DNA of 6,059 nt, taken from assembly GCA_049679965.1 (NCBI GenBank), contig JBAUGX010000249.1, forward strand, positions 1-6,059, read 5' to 3'. Of the stretch, positions 1 through 6,059 are shown piece after piece. Below the pieces are notes generated by a model that saw only the letters and a program-made list of their open reading frames with translations, had not been told where the DNA came from and searched no databases. The translations under genes and the position numbers were made by a program. Position 1 is the first letter of the stretch. The number at the start of each line of letters is the position of its first letter. This stretch comes from 2-12-FULL-65-11 sp049679965 (lineage in GTDB: Bacteria > Acidobacteriota > Vicinamibacteria > Vicinamibacterales > CAVVIG01).

Positions 1-1332
1 GGCGATCGCCGGGCGTGCGACCTCGCCGGCGCGCCATGTGGCAGCGATGTCGACCAGCCGGTCGAGCCCCCCGAGGTAGCGGCGCTCGCTCAGTCCGCGA
101 TCCAGGGCCGCGACACTCTCGGCGTCAACGGCCCGGCCTTCGTGCGGGAAAACGAAGTGCGGCGACCGGAGGAGGCCGACGATCGAGCGGCGGGTGAAGC
201 CCGATTCGACGAACTCGAACACCACATCCAGCGCGGCCGCGAAGGGCTCGGCCGCCAGCGGAAAACCGTCAATGGTCTGATACGGCAGGCGCGCGCCGCC
301 AAACACCGTGGGCGCGAGATACAGGTACGGCAGCGGCCGCTTGTAGACGACGGCGACGCGATCGAGCGAGTCGTGCGCACGTCCCTGGCCTGCCACATGC
401 CGCGCGAGCGCGATGAGCTCTTCCTCGCGATCGCGATGGACGAACACGAGCCGCCCCGACTCACCTGCCGGAACGGTGAGCAGGGGCCGCCTGGCCGCCG
501 GGTCCGATGGCCTGGCCGGGACCTCTTCGATTCCGGGCAGCCATTCATGGAGGCGCTGGTGGAACCCGGACGCCAGGAGCCCGTCGGTCGCCACGATGTC
601 GAGCGTGTCTACGCCGGGCAGCCGCGTCAGGAGATCGAAATCGGCGAGGTAGAGGCCGTTCGGATCGGCGATCCAGTCGCCGACGGCGACCACGATGTGG
701 CGGAGCGGATGGGGCGACGCTTCGGCCATCAGCCTGGCGCGCAGTACATGTTCGTCGAACGCCCCCGATTCGGTCACCCGACGCTCGTAACCCTCAAAGG
801 TCGCGGCGAGGAACCGCGTCTGCGCCAGCATGCGGGCCGCACCGCGATCGCTTTCTGCGTCGGCAATCAACGTCTCCTCGAGGAGCGATTCGAAGCGGCT
901 CACGGTGCGCGACTGGCGGCGCAGCTGATCGTAGAAGCGAAGGATCTCAGCCACCAGGCCCGGTCGCAGTGATCGCGGTTCGGCCGCCCCTCGACTCTGC
1001 TCGGGACGGCCCTGAGCTTGTCGAAGGGCCGAGGCTGCCCGCGCCGCGGCTCGCATCATGACATCGCGCTCGTAGGCGGTCAGCATGCGGGGCCCGCTCG
1101 GCAACCGTGCGTGCAGCCGCTCGTAGAATTCCTCTCGCGTCACCAGATCCGGCGTTCCGCGAGATTCGCCCATGGCGCGCCGAAGCAGCCGCGCTGCGCC
1201 GCGCGTCGGCACGATCACCAGGTGTGATGCGAGGCGTCCCGGGTCGCCGCCCAGGGACAGTTCAACGGCGGAGCGACGAAACGCGGAGAGGTCGGCGGCG
1301 CGGACGAGGCGCGTCCGACGTGGCGTGATCAG
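1..1332 (-). CDS. AddB/RecB-type PD-(D/E)XK nuclease-family protein, N-terminal 444 residues (3' end outside window)
   Basis: The minus-strand frame is open from 1398 to the left edge, so the C-terminal part is missing. What is seen: an N-terminal strand-turn 'LVIVPTRGAARLLRRA' (about residues 38-53), a helical region, the strand 'HIVVAVGDWIADPNGLYLAD' (212-231), 'FVHRDREEELIALARHV' (297-313), and 'RVAVVYKRPLPYLYLAPTVF' with 'LPYQTIDGFPLAAEPF' (325-364). This order matches AddB-type proteins: a degenerate UvrD-like helicase body, normally followed by a C-terminal PD-(D/E)XK nuclease domain, which would lie off the window. Such proteins pair with an AddA/UvrD-type helicase in double-strand break processing in the cytoplasm. 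No Walker A motif is seen at the N-terminus, as expected for a structural subunit. The start is inferred: CTG at 1330-1332, 9 nt after AAGGAGG; the nearest GTG (1216-1218) and ATG (1171-1173) would cut off the first strand. The gene follows the envelope-protein gene by 14 nt, so it is probably co-transcribed. It carries an in-frame REP-like insertion at residues 102-115. The fold family is fairly sure; the exact subfamily is not. Confidence 0.8.
   Translation of the reverse strand, partial: MITPRRTRLVRAADLSAFRRSAVELSLGGDPGRLASHLVIVPTRGAARLLRRAMGESRGTPDLVTREEFYERLHARLPSGPRMLTAYERDVMMRAAARAASALRQAQGRPEQSRGAAEPRSLRPGLVAEILRFYDQLRRQSRTVSRFESLLEETLIADAESDRGAARMLAQTRFLAATFEGYERRVTESGAFDEHVLRARLMAEASPHPLRHIVVAVGDWIADPNGLYLADFDLLTRLPGVDTLDIVATDGLLASGFHQRLHEWLPGIEEVPARPSDPAARRPLLTVPAGESGRLVFVHRDREEELIALARHVAGQGRAHDSLDRVAVVYKRPLPYLYLAPTVFGGARLPYQTIDGFPLAAEPFAAALDVVFEFVESGFTRRSIVGLLRSPHFVFPHEGRAVDAESVAALDRGLSERRYLGGLDRLVDIAATWRAGEVARPAIA
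987..1028. repeat. REP-like imperfect palindrome inside the nuclease gene
   Basis: This 42-bp element has arms CCCTCGAC and GTCGAAGGG (one bulged A), an inner stem GCTCGGG/CCTGAGC with one G-T pair, and a short central loop. Read on the minus strand it contains CTTCGACAAGCTCAGG, a sequence I recognise as part of a REP-like family dispersed in many environmental bacterial genomes. In the reading frame of the nuclease gene it encodes LRQAQGRPEQSRGA, a peptide typical of such insertions. It keeps the frame open and falls between two predicted helices. That it is an insertion is inferred from composition and prior familiarity; no homologue alignment was done. Confidence 0.75.
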
Positions 1333-1341
1333 TGCGGTCGC

Positions 1342-1348
1342 CCTCCTT
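1342..1348 (-). promoter_or_regulatory. Strong ribosome binding site for the nuclease gene, overlapping the upstream stop
   Basis: On the minus strand the sequence reads TAAGGAGGGCGACCGCACTG. The TAA stop of the envelope-protein gene (1347-1349) shares bases with a near-perfect AAGGAGG. A 9-nt spacer separates it from CTG at 1330-1332. No ATG, GTG or TTG lies in frame within a useful distance, so this site decides the start. The arrangement suggests translational coupling. Confidence 0.7.
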
Positions 1349-3293
1349 AGGATGGGGCCGGTCGGAATGCTTGCATCGGGATCCAGGTCGAGCCGCCGTC
1401 AGAGGTGCTGAACGCCTGGCCGTCGGCCGCGGTGACAACAGCGGTTCGGGCGTCGGTCGCGCGGACGGCCGTCAGATCCACGGCCGCGGGAAACGGCAGC
1501 CGGTCGAAGTGTCGGCCGTCGACTGTTAACAGCACGGTGCCCGCACGGCCGACCACCCAGCATACCGAAGAGGATGGGGACGCGCCTGCCATGAGATCGA
1601 CCACCACGTCTGTTGAGATCTGTTCCCACGCAGCTCCACCGTTGGCGGAATACTGAAGCAGCCCCCTCGGTCCGACGCGCCAGCGCATCAACAGCGTCGG
1701 AGAGGCCACTTCTTCGGCGATGACGGTTGGCTGACGGGGCGACCCAACGGCCCGGGGCCGGGCGCTGGCCAAGGTCCTGGCGGCGGCGGCGGGCGTCGCC
1801 ACGGCGGCTGGTGCTGCGCCAGCCCGTTCCCTCACACGCCCGGAGCTGTCGCCGGCGGCGCGCGGGATCTCGTCGATTGCCGAGGGTTGGCCGGACGCCG
1901 CCTGGACGAGGCGTTGAGGCGGGCGAAGCAGGGCCTCGATATCGCTCGTGGCGCGGGCGCCGAGCATCAGCGATCCGGCCGCCGCCGACGAGGCGTCCCG
2001 CCCTCTCGCGGCGTTCCCGGTCCCGACAGCTTCGACGCTGAGTCTCGCTGCGCCGCCTGCAAACTGCAGGGCGCTCACGAGCGTCGCGTGGGCCACGGCA
2101 AACTCGTCGGGCGGCGTGACAGCCGACGCCTGCTCGAACACCTCGGCAATGGACGCGCTGAGGCCGATCAGCAACTCCGGCGAAATCGACGACGACTTGA
2201 TGGCCTCGAGCAAGGGTCGCCATTTCGTGAATCGCTCGAGCGGTCCGGCGATCGCCAATTGATAGCCCTTCAGCGCTGGCGCCCGACCCGCGAATTGATC
2301 ACGGGCTTCGCGGAGCCGTCTCGCCGAATCCAATTCGACTTCGACGGCCGCAAGAAGCGCCTGCACAACCTCCGGTCGCTTTCGGCCAAGCCCCCGATCC
2401 AGTCGGTCAATGCGTTCCGGCAGGCGCTCAAGTCCAACGGCATCGGCCCGGCCGGCACGCCATCGCGCAATACCCAGCATCCACGTGGCCATCTCCCGGT
2501 ACGAGCGGTCGACGCGCTCCTCGGTGCGGAGGCTCGCCCTCGTCTCGGCCCGCGTTCTGGCCACCCAGGCGGCCGGCAGCCCGGCCGCATCGCGATCGAG
2601 GCTGACGAGCGCTGTTCGGAGCAGCATCGAGCGGTCAGCCGCCGTGTCCACGGTGCGGGCGGCGGTCAACAGCTGCTCGATGGCTTCTTTGAGAGTCGGC
2701 GCCGGAAGCAACGTCTCGGCAACAGGGGCCGGCGCCGCTGACGTGCTGAAGCTCAGGTTGAACTGCTGCACGCCGCTCGCCGCACGCAAGTCGGCAATAG
2801 CCTCATCCATCAACGACAGCAGCTGGATGACGTCCGCCGCCCGGTAGTTGAAGTGGCTCTCGGGCCATGCCGCGAGTCGTTTGCGGGAGATTTCCGCGAT
2901 GGCCAGGCGCCTCGACGGGTCGGTCGTCTGCTTGAGGTCTTTGAGGGCTTGAGAGATATCGCTCGCGAGCACCGCATAGTCGGCCTCGGCCTGTGTTTGC
3001 AGATACCTCGCGGCGCGGGCGGAGTCCGCATAGCGATTCGTACGATCCCAGTCGACCCGACTGGCCGGGAGACTGATCAGCTGGAGCGGCGGAGTCGGCG
3101 TCGACGCGGTCGGCATTGAAAACACGATCCGATCGCCAACCCGAGCCGGCTCACCGAAGCTGACGAGTGACACGCCGTCGATGAGAAAGACGCGCAGCAA
3201 CGTCGCTTCGTCGGCGACGCGCACGTTTCGGCCGAATACCACCACGACAAGCATGGTGAACACGACCAGCCACGTGCGATTGCGCATGAGCAT
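1347..3293 (-). CDS. Envelope-anchored protein with helical core and C-terminal YCF48/BNR-like repeats
   Basis: The protein has 648 residues. Residues 1-6 are short and basic, followed by a hydrophobic segment (about 8-20, WLVVFTMLVVVVF) that fits a signal anchor or signal peptide, so the rest should be outside the cytoplasmic membrane. Residues 30-80 look like a small beta domain (LRVFLIDGVSLVSFGEPARVGDRIVFSMP). Residues 82-460 are mostly helical and charged. Residues 475-530 are an Ala/Pro/Arg-rich linker. The end (about 536-640) has repeats of the YCF48/BNR type, with 'LLQYSANGGAAWEQIS', 'CWVVGRAGTVLLTVDGRHF' and 'AFSTSDGGSTW', perhaps two to three blades of a beta-propeller-like unit. It may act as a scaffold or binding protein; no catalytic site is evident and I recognise no named function. 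ATG at 3293 is used; ATG at 3287 (residue 3) is equally possible. There is no ribosome binding site upstream. It is the first gene of a two-gene unit with the nuclease-family gene. Confidence 0.85.
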   Translation of the reverse strand: MLMRNRTWLVVFTMLVVVVFGRNVRVADEATLLRVFLIDGVSLVSFGEPARVGDRIVFSMPTASTPTPPLQLISLPASRVDWDRTNRYADSARAARYLQTQAEADYAVLASDISQALKDLKQTTDPSRRLAIAEISRKRLAAWPESHFNYRAADVIQLLSLMDEAIADLRAASGVQQFNLSFSTSAAPAPVAETLLPAPTLKEAIEQLLTAARTVDTAADRSMLLRTALVSLDRDAAGLPAAWVARTRAETRASLRTEERVDRSYREMATWMLGIARWRAGRADAVGLERLPERIDRLDRGLGRKRPEVVQALLAAVEVELDSARRLREARDQFAGRAPALKGYQLAIAGPLERFTKWRPLLEAIKSSSISPELLIGLSASIAEVFEQASAVTPPDEFAVAHATLVSALQFAGGAARLSVEAVGTGNAARGRDASSAAAGSLMLGARATSDIEALLRPPQRLVQAASGQPSAIDEIPRAAGDSSGRVRERAGAAPAAVATPAAAARTLASARPRAVGSPRQPTVIAEEVASPTLLMRWRVGPRGLLQYSANGGAAWEQISTDVVVDLMAGASPSSSVCWVVGRAGTVLLTVDGRHFDRLPFPAAVDLTAVRATDARTAVVTAADGQAFSTSDGGSTWIPMQAFRPAPS

Positions 3294-3296
3294 TCA

Positions 3297-3325
3297 AGCG
3301 TAGTGCGCGACCAGAAGACCGTCAA
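3297..3325 (-). promoter_or_regulatory. Putative sigma70-type promoter of the envelope-protein operon
   Basis: On the minus strand TTGACG (3325-3320, 5 of 6 consensus bases) is followed after 17 bp by TACGCT (3302-3297, 3 of 6). Transcription would begin near 3290, essentially at the first codons, so a leaderless or nearly leaderless message starting at the ATG at 3287 is possible. This fits the absence of a Shine-Dalgarno sequence. The -10 match is weak, so the call is tentative. Confidence 0.4.
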
Positions 3326-3463
3326 GTGAGGCGGTTGTGCAAAAGCTGTTGACGAACGGTGAATTTCCTGTGGAGGAAGCGACACGAAAAGATTTCGGAC
3401 GGCCGTGCGCTAGACGAATCGAGCCGACGCCCGCTGTGCACGAGCCTTCGTCGCCCCCTTCGC

Positions 3464-3491
3464 TTGATCGGCATCGGCGAGCGAGTAGAAT
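3464..3491 (+). promoter_or_regulatory. Putative sigma70-type promoter of the small plus-strand gene
   Basis: TTGATC (3464-3469, 4 of 6 consensus bases) is separated by 16 bp from TAGAAT (3486-3491, 5 of 6). The -10 box overlaps the ATG at 3490-3492, which argues against that ATG as the translation start. Transcription would begin near 3498, leaving about 28 nt before the GTG at 3526. It lies in the 196-232 bp divergent region between the two genes, where I see nothing else. Confidence 0.5.
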
Positions 3492-3525
3492 GCCTTCACC
3501 CCGGCTCTTCTCATCCATACAAACT

Positions 3526-3744
3526 GTGCCAGTCGTCCATCGCTACGAAGAATCCATCGCGGGCCGTGCGTACCTGATCGAGGTGGCGGCCGTCTCGAAG
3601 GACCGCTGGCGCGCCTGCATCGTGCGGCGCCCGGGCGTGCCCACGGCCTTGATGCCCTTCTATGGCACGACGCCGGACGAAGCCGCCCAACAGCTGAGCG
3701 CCTGGCTGACGCGCGCGCACGAGCGCGCCTCGACCGGCCAGTGA
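3526..3744 (+). CDS. Small conserved-looking protein of unknown function
   Basis: With the GTG start the protein has 72 residues, beginning VPVVHRYEESIAGRAYLIEV. The same frame is open upstream to a GTG at 3337 (135 residues) and an ATG at 3490 (84 residues). The upstream part reads like non-coding sequence, and the best promoter's -10 box sits on the ATG at 3490, so 3526 is preferred. No clear ribosome binding site precedes any of these starts. The layout looks like two or three beta strands (YLIEVAAV, RWRACIVRRP, ALMPFYG) followed by a helix (TPDEAAQQLSAWLTRAHERA). This loosely recalls the small HicB-like beta-beta-beta-alpha fold, but no toxin partner is adjacent and the resemblance is only by eye. 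It has no signal peptide or membrane segment, so it is probably cytoplasmic. It converges on the ankyrin gene with 3 bp between stop codons. Confidence 0.65.
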   Translation: MPVVHRYEESIAGRAYLIEVAAVSKDRWRACIVRRPGVPTALMPFYGTTPDEAAQQLSAWLTRAHERASTGQ

Positions 3745-3747
3745 CCG

Positions 3748-5256
3748 TCAGTCCTTCCACCAGCGGATGAGGTCGTTTCGCCCCGGGTGCCCGCCAAGAA
3801 GATGACGCAAGGCGGCAAGGTGGCCCTGCTGAAGCGCCGAGGCCACGGCCTCGTCGTCAACGGCGATATCGGCGCCCGCATGGTCGCCAGCGGTTCCCTC
3901 CCGCTTGCGCCGCTCGGCCGCGAAAAACGCCAACACGTCATCTGAATAGTCGCCCTCCCAATCGGGAATCATGCCGTGGGCGACGAGCGCCCTGGCGCAG
4001 CCAACCCAATCCCCTCCCATATCTCGATCGTGCGACAGCTGATTGCGCGACGAGAACGCCAGGGTGCCGTTCACGGTGTCATCGAAACCGTTGGGCGCGG
4101 TCCAGCTCGCGCCGTGCTCGAGGAGACACTGCGTCAGTGCCGCATCTCCGCGCGCCACGGCATGGTGAAGAGCCGATACGATCCAGCCGATCCCGCCTGG
4201 CACGTCAATCGGCCAGCCCAGGTCCACCATGAGTCTGACCGCGTCGCCGCACGCAGAGATCGCTGCCAACTCGGGAAGCTGACGGAGCTGCCCCTCGGAG
4301 AGCGCGCCCGGCAGATCGGGGCGAACCGACCGAATCCGAAGAGCTTCCCGTCGATCGCCACTGGCGCAGGCGGCGACAAATTGCTCTTCGTCGGTGAGCG
4401 GCTCCGCCGCGCCAGACTGCCGGAGCAGGTCCGCCACGTCGGTCAGTCCGTATGTCACGGCCAATTTGTACGCGCTCACGTCATCCTTGGTCCGTGCCAA
4501 CGGATCGGCGCCGGCGCCGAGCAACGCTTCAACGTGCGCGCGCGAGCGGCGGCGTCTGATCGCGTGATGCAGCGGAGCGTCAAGATGGTCCGATGGCTCG
4601 TTGGGATTGCCACCGAACGAGAGCAGTAGCCGCAGGGCCTCGGGGCTGTCGAAGTCGAGGCTGTGATGGAACGCGTTGGTGTGCTCGATTTTCGCCCCGG
4701 CCTCGAGCAACAGCCGCGCGCAGGCCACATTCGCGCTCTCGAGCGAGTGATACAGAGACTCCCCGTCGTTCGGATTCGCTCCGGCCGCCAAGAGCAGGCC
4801 GGTCAACTCCGGGTCGTGGTTCTTGCCGGCCGCGCCGTAGAGGGCGCTGACCGCTTGCTCCCCATCGGCGCTCCACGACTGATTGGGATCGGCGCCGGCG
4901 TCAAGCAGCAGCCGCGCGCACGTCAACAGCCCATCCCGAAACGCGGCGATGCGCCAGAAACTGGAATGCGTGACGGCCACAAGGGGCGGCATGCCGAGCA
5001 GGCCGTGGCATTCAATGCACCGCCAGAGCTCGTTGCCGCGATTGACCCAGTCTCGATCGGCGGCGATGGCCTCGCGGGCGCGCGCGTGGTCGCCTACCGC
5101 GCAGGCAAGGAAGGCGTCTCCATGAACAAGGTCGGGCCGTTCTCCGAGCCACCGCGCGGCCAGTGCGGGCATGGCGTGCTCACCGCGGTGTCCGTAGACA
5201 AAATGGAGCCACCGGGTAACGACAATCGTGCGCGCCTGCGCCGGTGGCTGCGGCAC
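3748..5256 (-). CDS. Ankyrin-repeat protein
   Basis: The protein has 502 residues, with no signal peptide or membrane helix, so it is probably cytosolic. Ankyrin units are visible at about residues 89-124 (ending ARLLLDAGADPN), 137-163 (GLLLAAGANPN), 167-190 (ARLLLEAGAKIE), 195-219 (RLLLSFGGNPN), 226-252 (DAPLHHAI ... ALLGAGADPL), 259-283, and again at 359-385 (SALHHAVARGDAALTQCLLEHGASW). Residues 288-345 and the C-terminal 400-500 are more divergent helical repeats. Residues 46-75 (GDAFLACAVGDHARAREAIAADRDWVNR) look like a capping repeat. Ankyrin repeats bind protein partners; the partner is unknown. The start is GTG at 5254-5256, with GGAG 6 nt upstream. The MBL-fold gene lies 65 bp upstream on the same strand, separated by a palindrome, so co-transcription is uncertain. 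No effector or toxin domain is fused to it. Confidence 0.92.
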   Translation of the reverse strand: MPQPPAQARTIVVTRWLHFVYGHRGEHAMPALAARWLGERPDLVHGDAFLACAVGDHARAREAIAADRDWVNRGNELWRCIECHGLLGMPPLVAVTHSSFWRIAAFRDGLLTCARLLLDAGADPNQSWSADGEQAVSALYGAAGKNHDPELTGLLLAAGANPNDGESLYHSLESANVACARLLLEAGAKIEHTNAFHHSLDFDSPEALRLLLSFGGNPNEPSDHLDAPLHHAIRRRRSRAHVEALLGAGADPLARTKDDVSAYKLAVTYGLTDVADLLRQSGAAEPLTDEEQFVAACASGDRREALRIRSVRPDLPGALSEGQLRQLPELAAISACGDAVRLMVDLGWPIDVPGGIGWIVSALHHAVARGDAALTQCLLEHGASWTAPNGFDDTVNGTLAFSSRNQLSHDRDMGGDWVGCARALVAHGMIPDWEGDYSDDVLAFFAAERRKREGTAGDHAGADIAVDDEAVASALQQGHLAALRHLLGGHPGRNDLIRWWKD

Positions 5257-5262
5257 TGAAAT

Positions 5263-5266
5263 CTCC
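5263..5266 (-). promoter_or_regulatory. Ribosome binding site of the ankyrin gene
   Basis: On the minus strand GGAG is followed by the 6-nt spacer ATTTCA and then GTG (5256-5254). It supports the GTG start over the first internal ATG at residue 29. Confidence 0.6.
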
Positions 5267-5278
5267 GTGCACGAGGCG

Positions 5279-5314
5279 ACTCGGAACCTGGAGCGTGAGT
5301 TCCAGGTTCCGAGT
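5279..5314. repeat. Perfect 14-bp inverted repeat between the MBL-fold and ankyrin genes
   Basis: ACTCGGAACCTGGA (5279-5292) and TCCAGGTTCCGAGT (5301-5314) are exact reverse complements around an 8-nt loop. In the minus-strand transcript the hairpin begins 7 nt after the TAG stop (5322-5324) of the MBL-fold gene. No T-tract follows on that strand (the next bases are CGCCTCGTG), so it is not a canonical intrinsic terminator. It could still protect the 3' end or partly separate the two genes. Confidence 0.7.
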
Positions 5315-5320
5315 TCCGAG
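5297..5320. repeat. Short heptamer tandem repeat
   Basis: Three 7-bp units GAGTTCC, AGGTTCC and GAGTTCC follow one another, then a partial unit GAG. The right arm of the palindrome lies within them, and the left arm is made of the inverted units. Confidence 0.6.
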
Positions 5321-5321
5321 A

Positions 5322-6059
5322 CTACGGAGTGCCCGTTGCCGGGGTGAGAGCCGCCATCACCTCCGCTTTCGTCAGATTCCGCTCGGGGTTCAGCGCGTGC
5401 GCCGGAATGAACGTGGTGTAGTCGAGGTTCAGCCGGGTGAACGTGTCAACCGCCGCCCTGACGACTCCAAGCTGAACGGGCGTGGCGTTGACCACCGTGA
5501 CGTCCGCCGTCCACATCACTTTTTCCGCCGGCAGATAGGCGACCATCAGGCCGTCGCTGTGCTCGTTCTCGACGCGAATCAGCTCCACGACCTTGCCGTT
5601 CGTGCCTCTCCGCACGTCGCGGTCGCCCACACCCTGGACGACGTTGGTGCGGCGGTTCGCGACCTTCGACAGGCTGTCGCCCATCAGCGTGCGCGGACCC
5701 GAGAGCAGCCGTTCGAGGACCGGCTCGTTGTTGTTGTGCGTGAGGATCGTCGCGCCCTCGGCCACCGCGGCCGCGAGCCCGCTCGCGTGATCGAAGTGCG
5801 CGTGCGAGGTGACGACGAAGCGGATCGGCTTGTTCGGGATCGCCGTCTTGGCCGCCGCCATCACCGCCATGCCGCGCGCGTCATTCTGACCGCTCTCGAT
5901 GACGAGGATGTGGTCGCCCATGTCGATGGCGAGCGAGGTGTAGTTACCACCGATCTTGAAGACGCCTTCGCCCAGCCTCTCGACGGCCGGCGGCGCCGCG
6001 GCCTGCTGCCCGCCGCCGCCACCACCACCCGGACCGCCAGCCGGCGGTGCGCCTGGCGC
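5322..6059 (-). CDS. MBL-fold metallo-hydrolase (5' end outside window)
   Basis: The frame is open to the right edge, so only the C-terminal 245 codons are visible; the ATG at 5919-5921 lies inside the domain and is not the start. The visible part begins with a Pro/Ala/Gly-rich linker with seven glycines in a row (6009-6029). Then comes the MBL domain: 'LGEGVFKIGGNYTSLAIDMG', 'HILVIESG', and the metal site SHAHFDH (motif at 5787-5804). Further likely ligands are the His of EHSDG (near 5560), the Asp of WTAD (near 5503) and the His of FIPAH (near 5398). All the usual two-metal ligands therefore seem present and the enzyme is probably active. Members of this broad superfamily hydrolyse thioesters, lactams, lactones, phosphoesters and others; the substrate cannot be told from this part. 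An additional N-terminal region upstream of the glycine linker must lie outside the window, so its location in the cell is unknown. A hairpin follows its stop codon. Confidence 0.88.
   Translation of the reverse strand, partial: APGAPPAGGPGGGGGGGQQAAAPPAVERLGEGVFKIGGNYTSLAIDMGDHILVIESGQNDARGMAVMAAAKTAIPNKPIRFVVTSHAHFDHASGLAAAVAEGATILTHNNNEPVLERLLSGPRTLMGDSLSKVANRRTNVVQGVGDRDVRRGTNGKVVELIRVENEHSDGLMVAYLPAEKVMWTADVTVVNATPVQLGVVRAAVDTFTRLNLDYTTFIPAHALNPERNLTKAEVMAALTPATGTP

Noticed and set aside
90..548. Minus-strand open frame of 152 codons in another frame
   Set aside because: It is rich in Arg, Ser and Pro with no motif, and it overlaps the recognisable nuclease-family frame on the same strand.
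142..972. Plus-strand open frame of 276 codons
   Set aside because: It is antisense to the AddB-type gene. The minus-strand reading gives coherent strands and helices and recognisable motifs, while this frame reads as an Arg/Asp/His-rich shadow.
1887..2741. Plus-strand open frame of 284 codons
   Set aside because: It lies wholly antisense to the envelope-protein gene, with shadow-like composition and no ribosome binding site or motif noted.
3337..3489. N-terminal extension of the small plus-strand gene to GTG 3337
   Set aside because: The extension is low in secondary-structure pattern, has no ribosome binding site, and lies across the promoter of the gene itself.
4663..5259. Plus-strand open frames opposite the ankyrin gene (also 3976-4629)
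   Set aside because: Their repeated Gly/Arg/Gln patterns mirror the ankyrin repeats on the other strand; no independent coding signal is seen.
5279..5320. Canonical intrinsic terminator
   Set aside because: The stem is perfect, but no T-tract follows it on the minus strand and the bases after it are GC-rich.
1..6059. Defence system, CRISPR array or mobile element
   Set aside because: No spaced direct repeats, transposase, integrase or recognisable defence domain is seen. The AddB-type protein fits general recombination repair better than a dedicated defence role.

Overview
The window is GC-rich and densely coding, with short intergenic gaps. It holds five genes: four on the minus strand and one small gene on the plus strand. 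The style of the proteins suggests a soil or sediment bacterium, perhaps an Acidobacteriota (Vicinamibacteria-like) genome. They include a long envelope protein ending in YCF48/BNR-like repeats, a degenerate AddB-type recombination nuclease subunit, a long ankyrin protein and an MBL-fold hydrolase. This placement is inferred from family character and composition; there is no marker gene.

Left part (1-3293, minus strand): a two-gene operon. A 648-residue envelope protein (1347-3293) is followed after 14 nt by an AddB/RecB-type PD-(D/E)XK nuclease-family protein (1-1332). The nuclease gene runs off the left edge, so its C-terminal nuclease domain is not in view. Its frame is not reported by an ATG/GTG search because the only well-placed start is a CTG behind a strong AAGGAGG site that overlaps the upstream stop. 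A 42-bp imperfect palindrome of a widely dispersed REP-like type is inserted in frame in this gene.

Middle (3294-3525): a short divergent promoter region. One sigma70-like promoter faces left to the envelope protein. Another faces right to a small uncharacterised protein (3526-3744), which converges on the ankyrin gene with 3 bp between stop codons.

Right part (3748-6059, minus strand): a cytosolic-looking ankyrin-repeat protein (3748-5256, GTG start with a good ribosome binding site). Upstream of it is a metallo-beta-lactamase-fold hydrolase (5322-6059, open to the right edge) carrying the HxHxDH metal site. The 65-bp gap between them holds a perfect 14-bp inverted repeat and tandem heptamers.

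I see no CRISPR array, RNA gene, transposase or recognisable defence cassette. The points most worth attention are the in-frame REP-like insertion, the CTG start, the pairing of an envelope protein with a recombination nuclease, and the heptamer palindrome.
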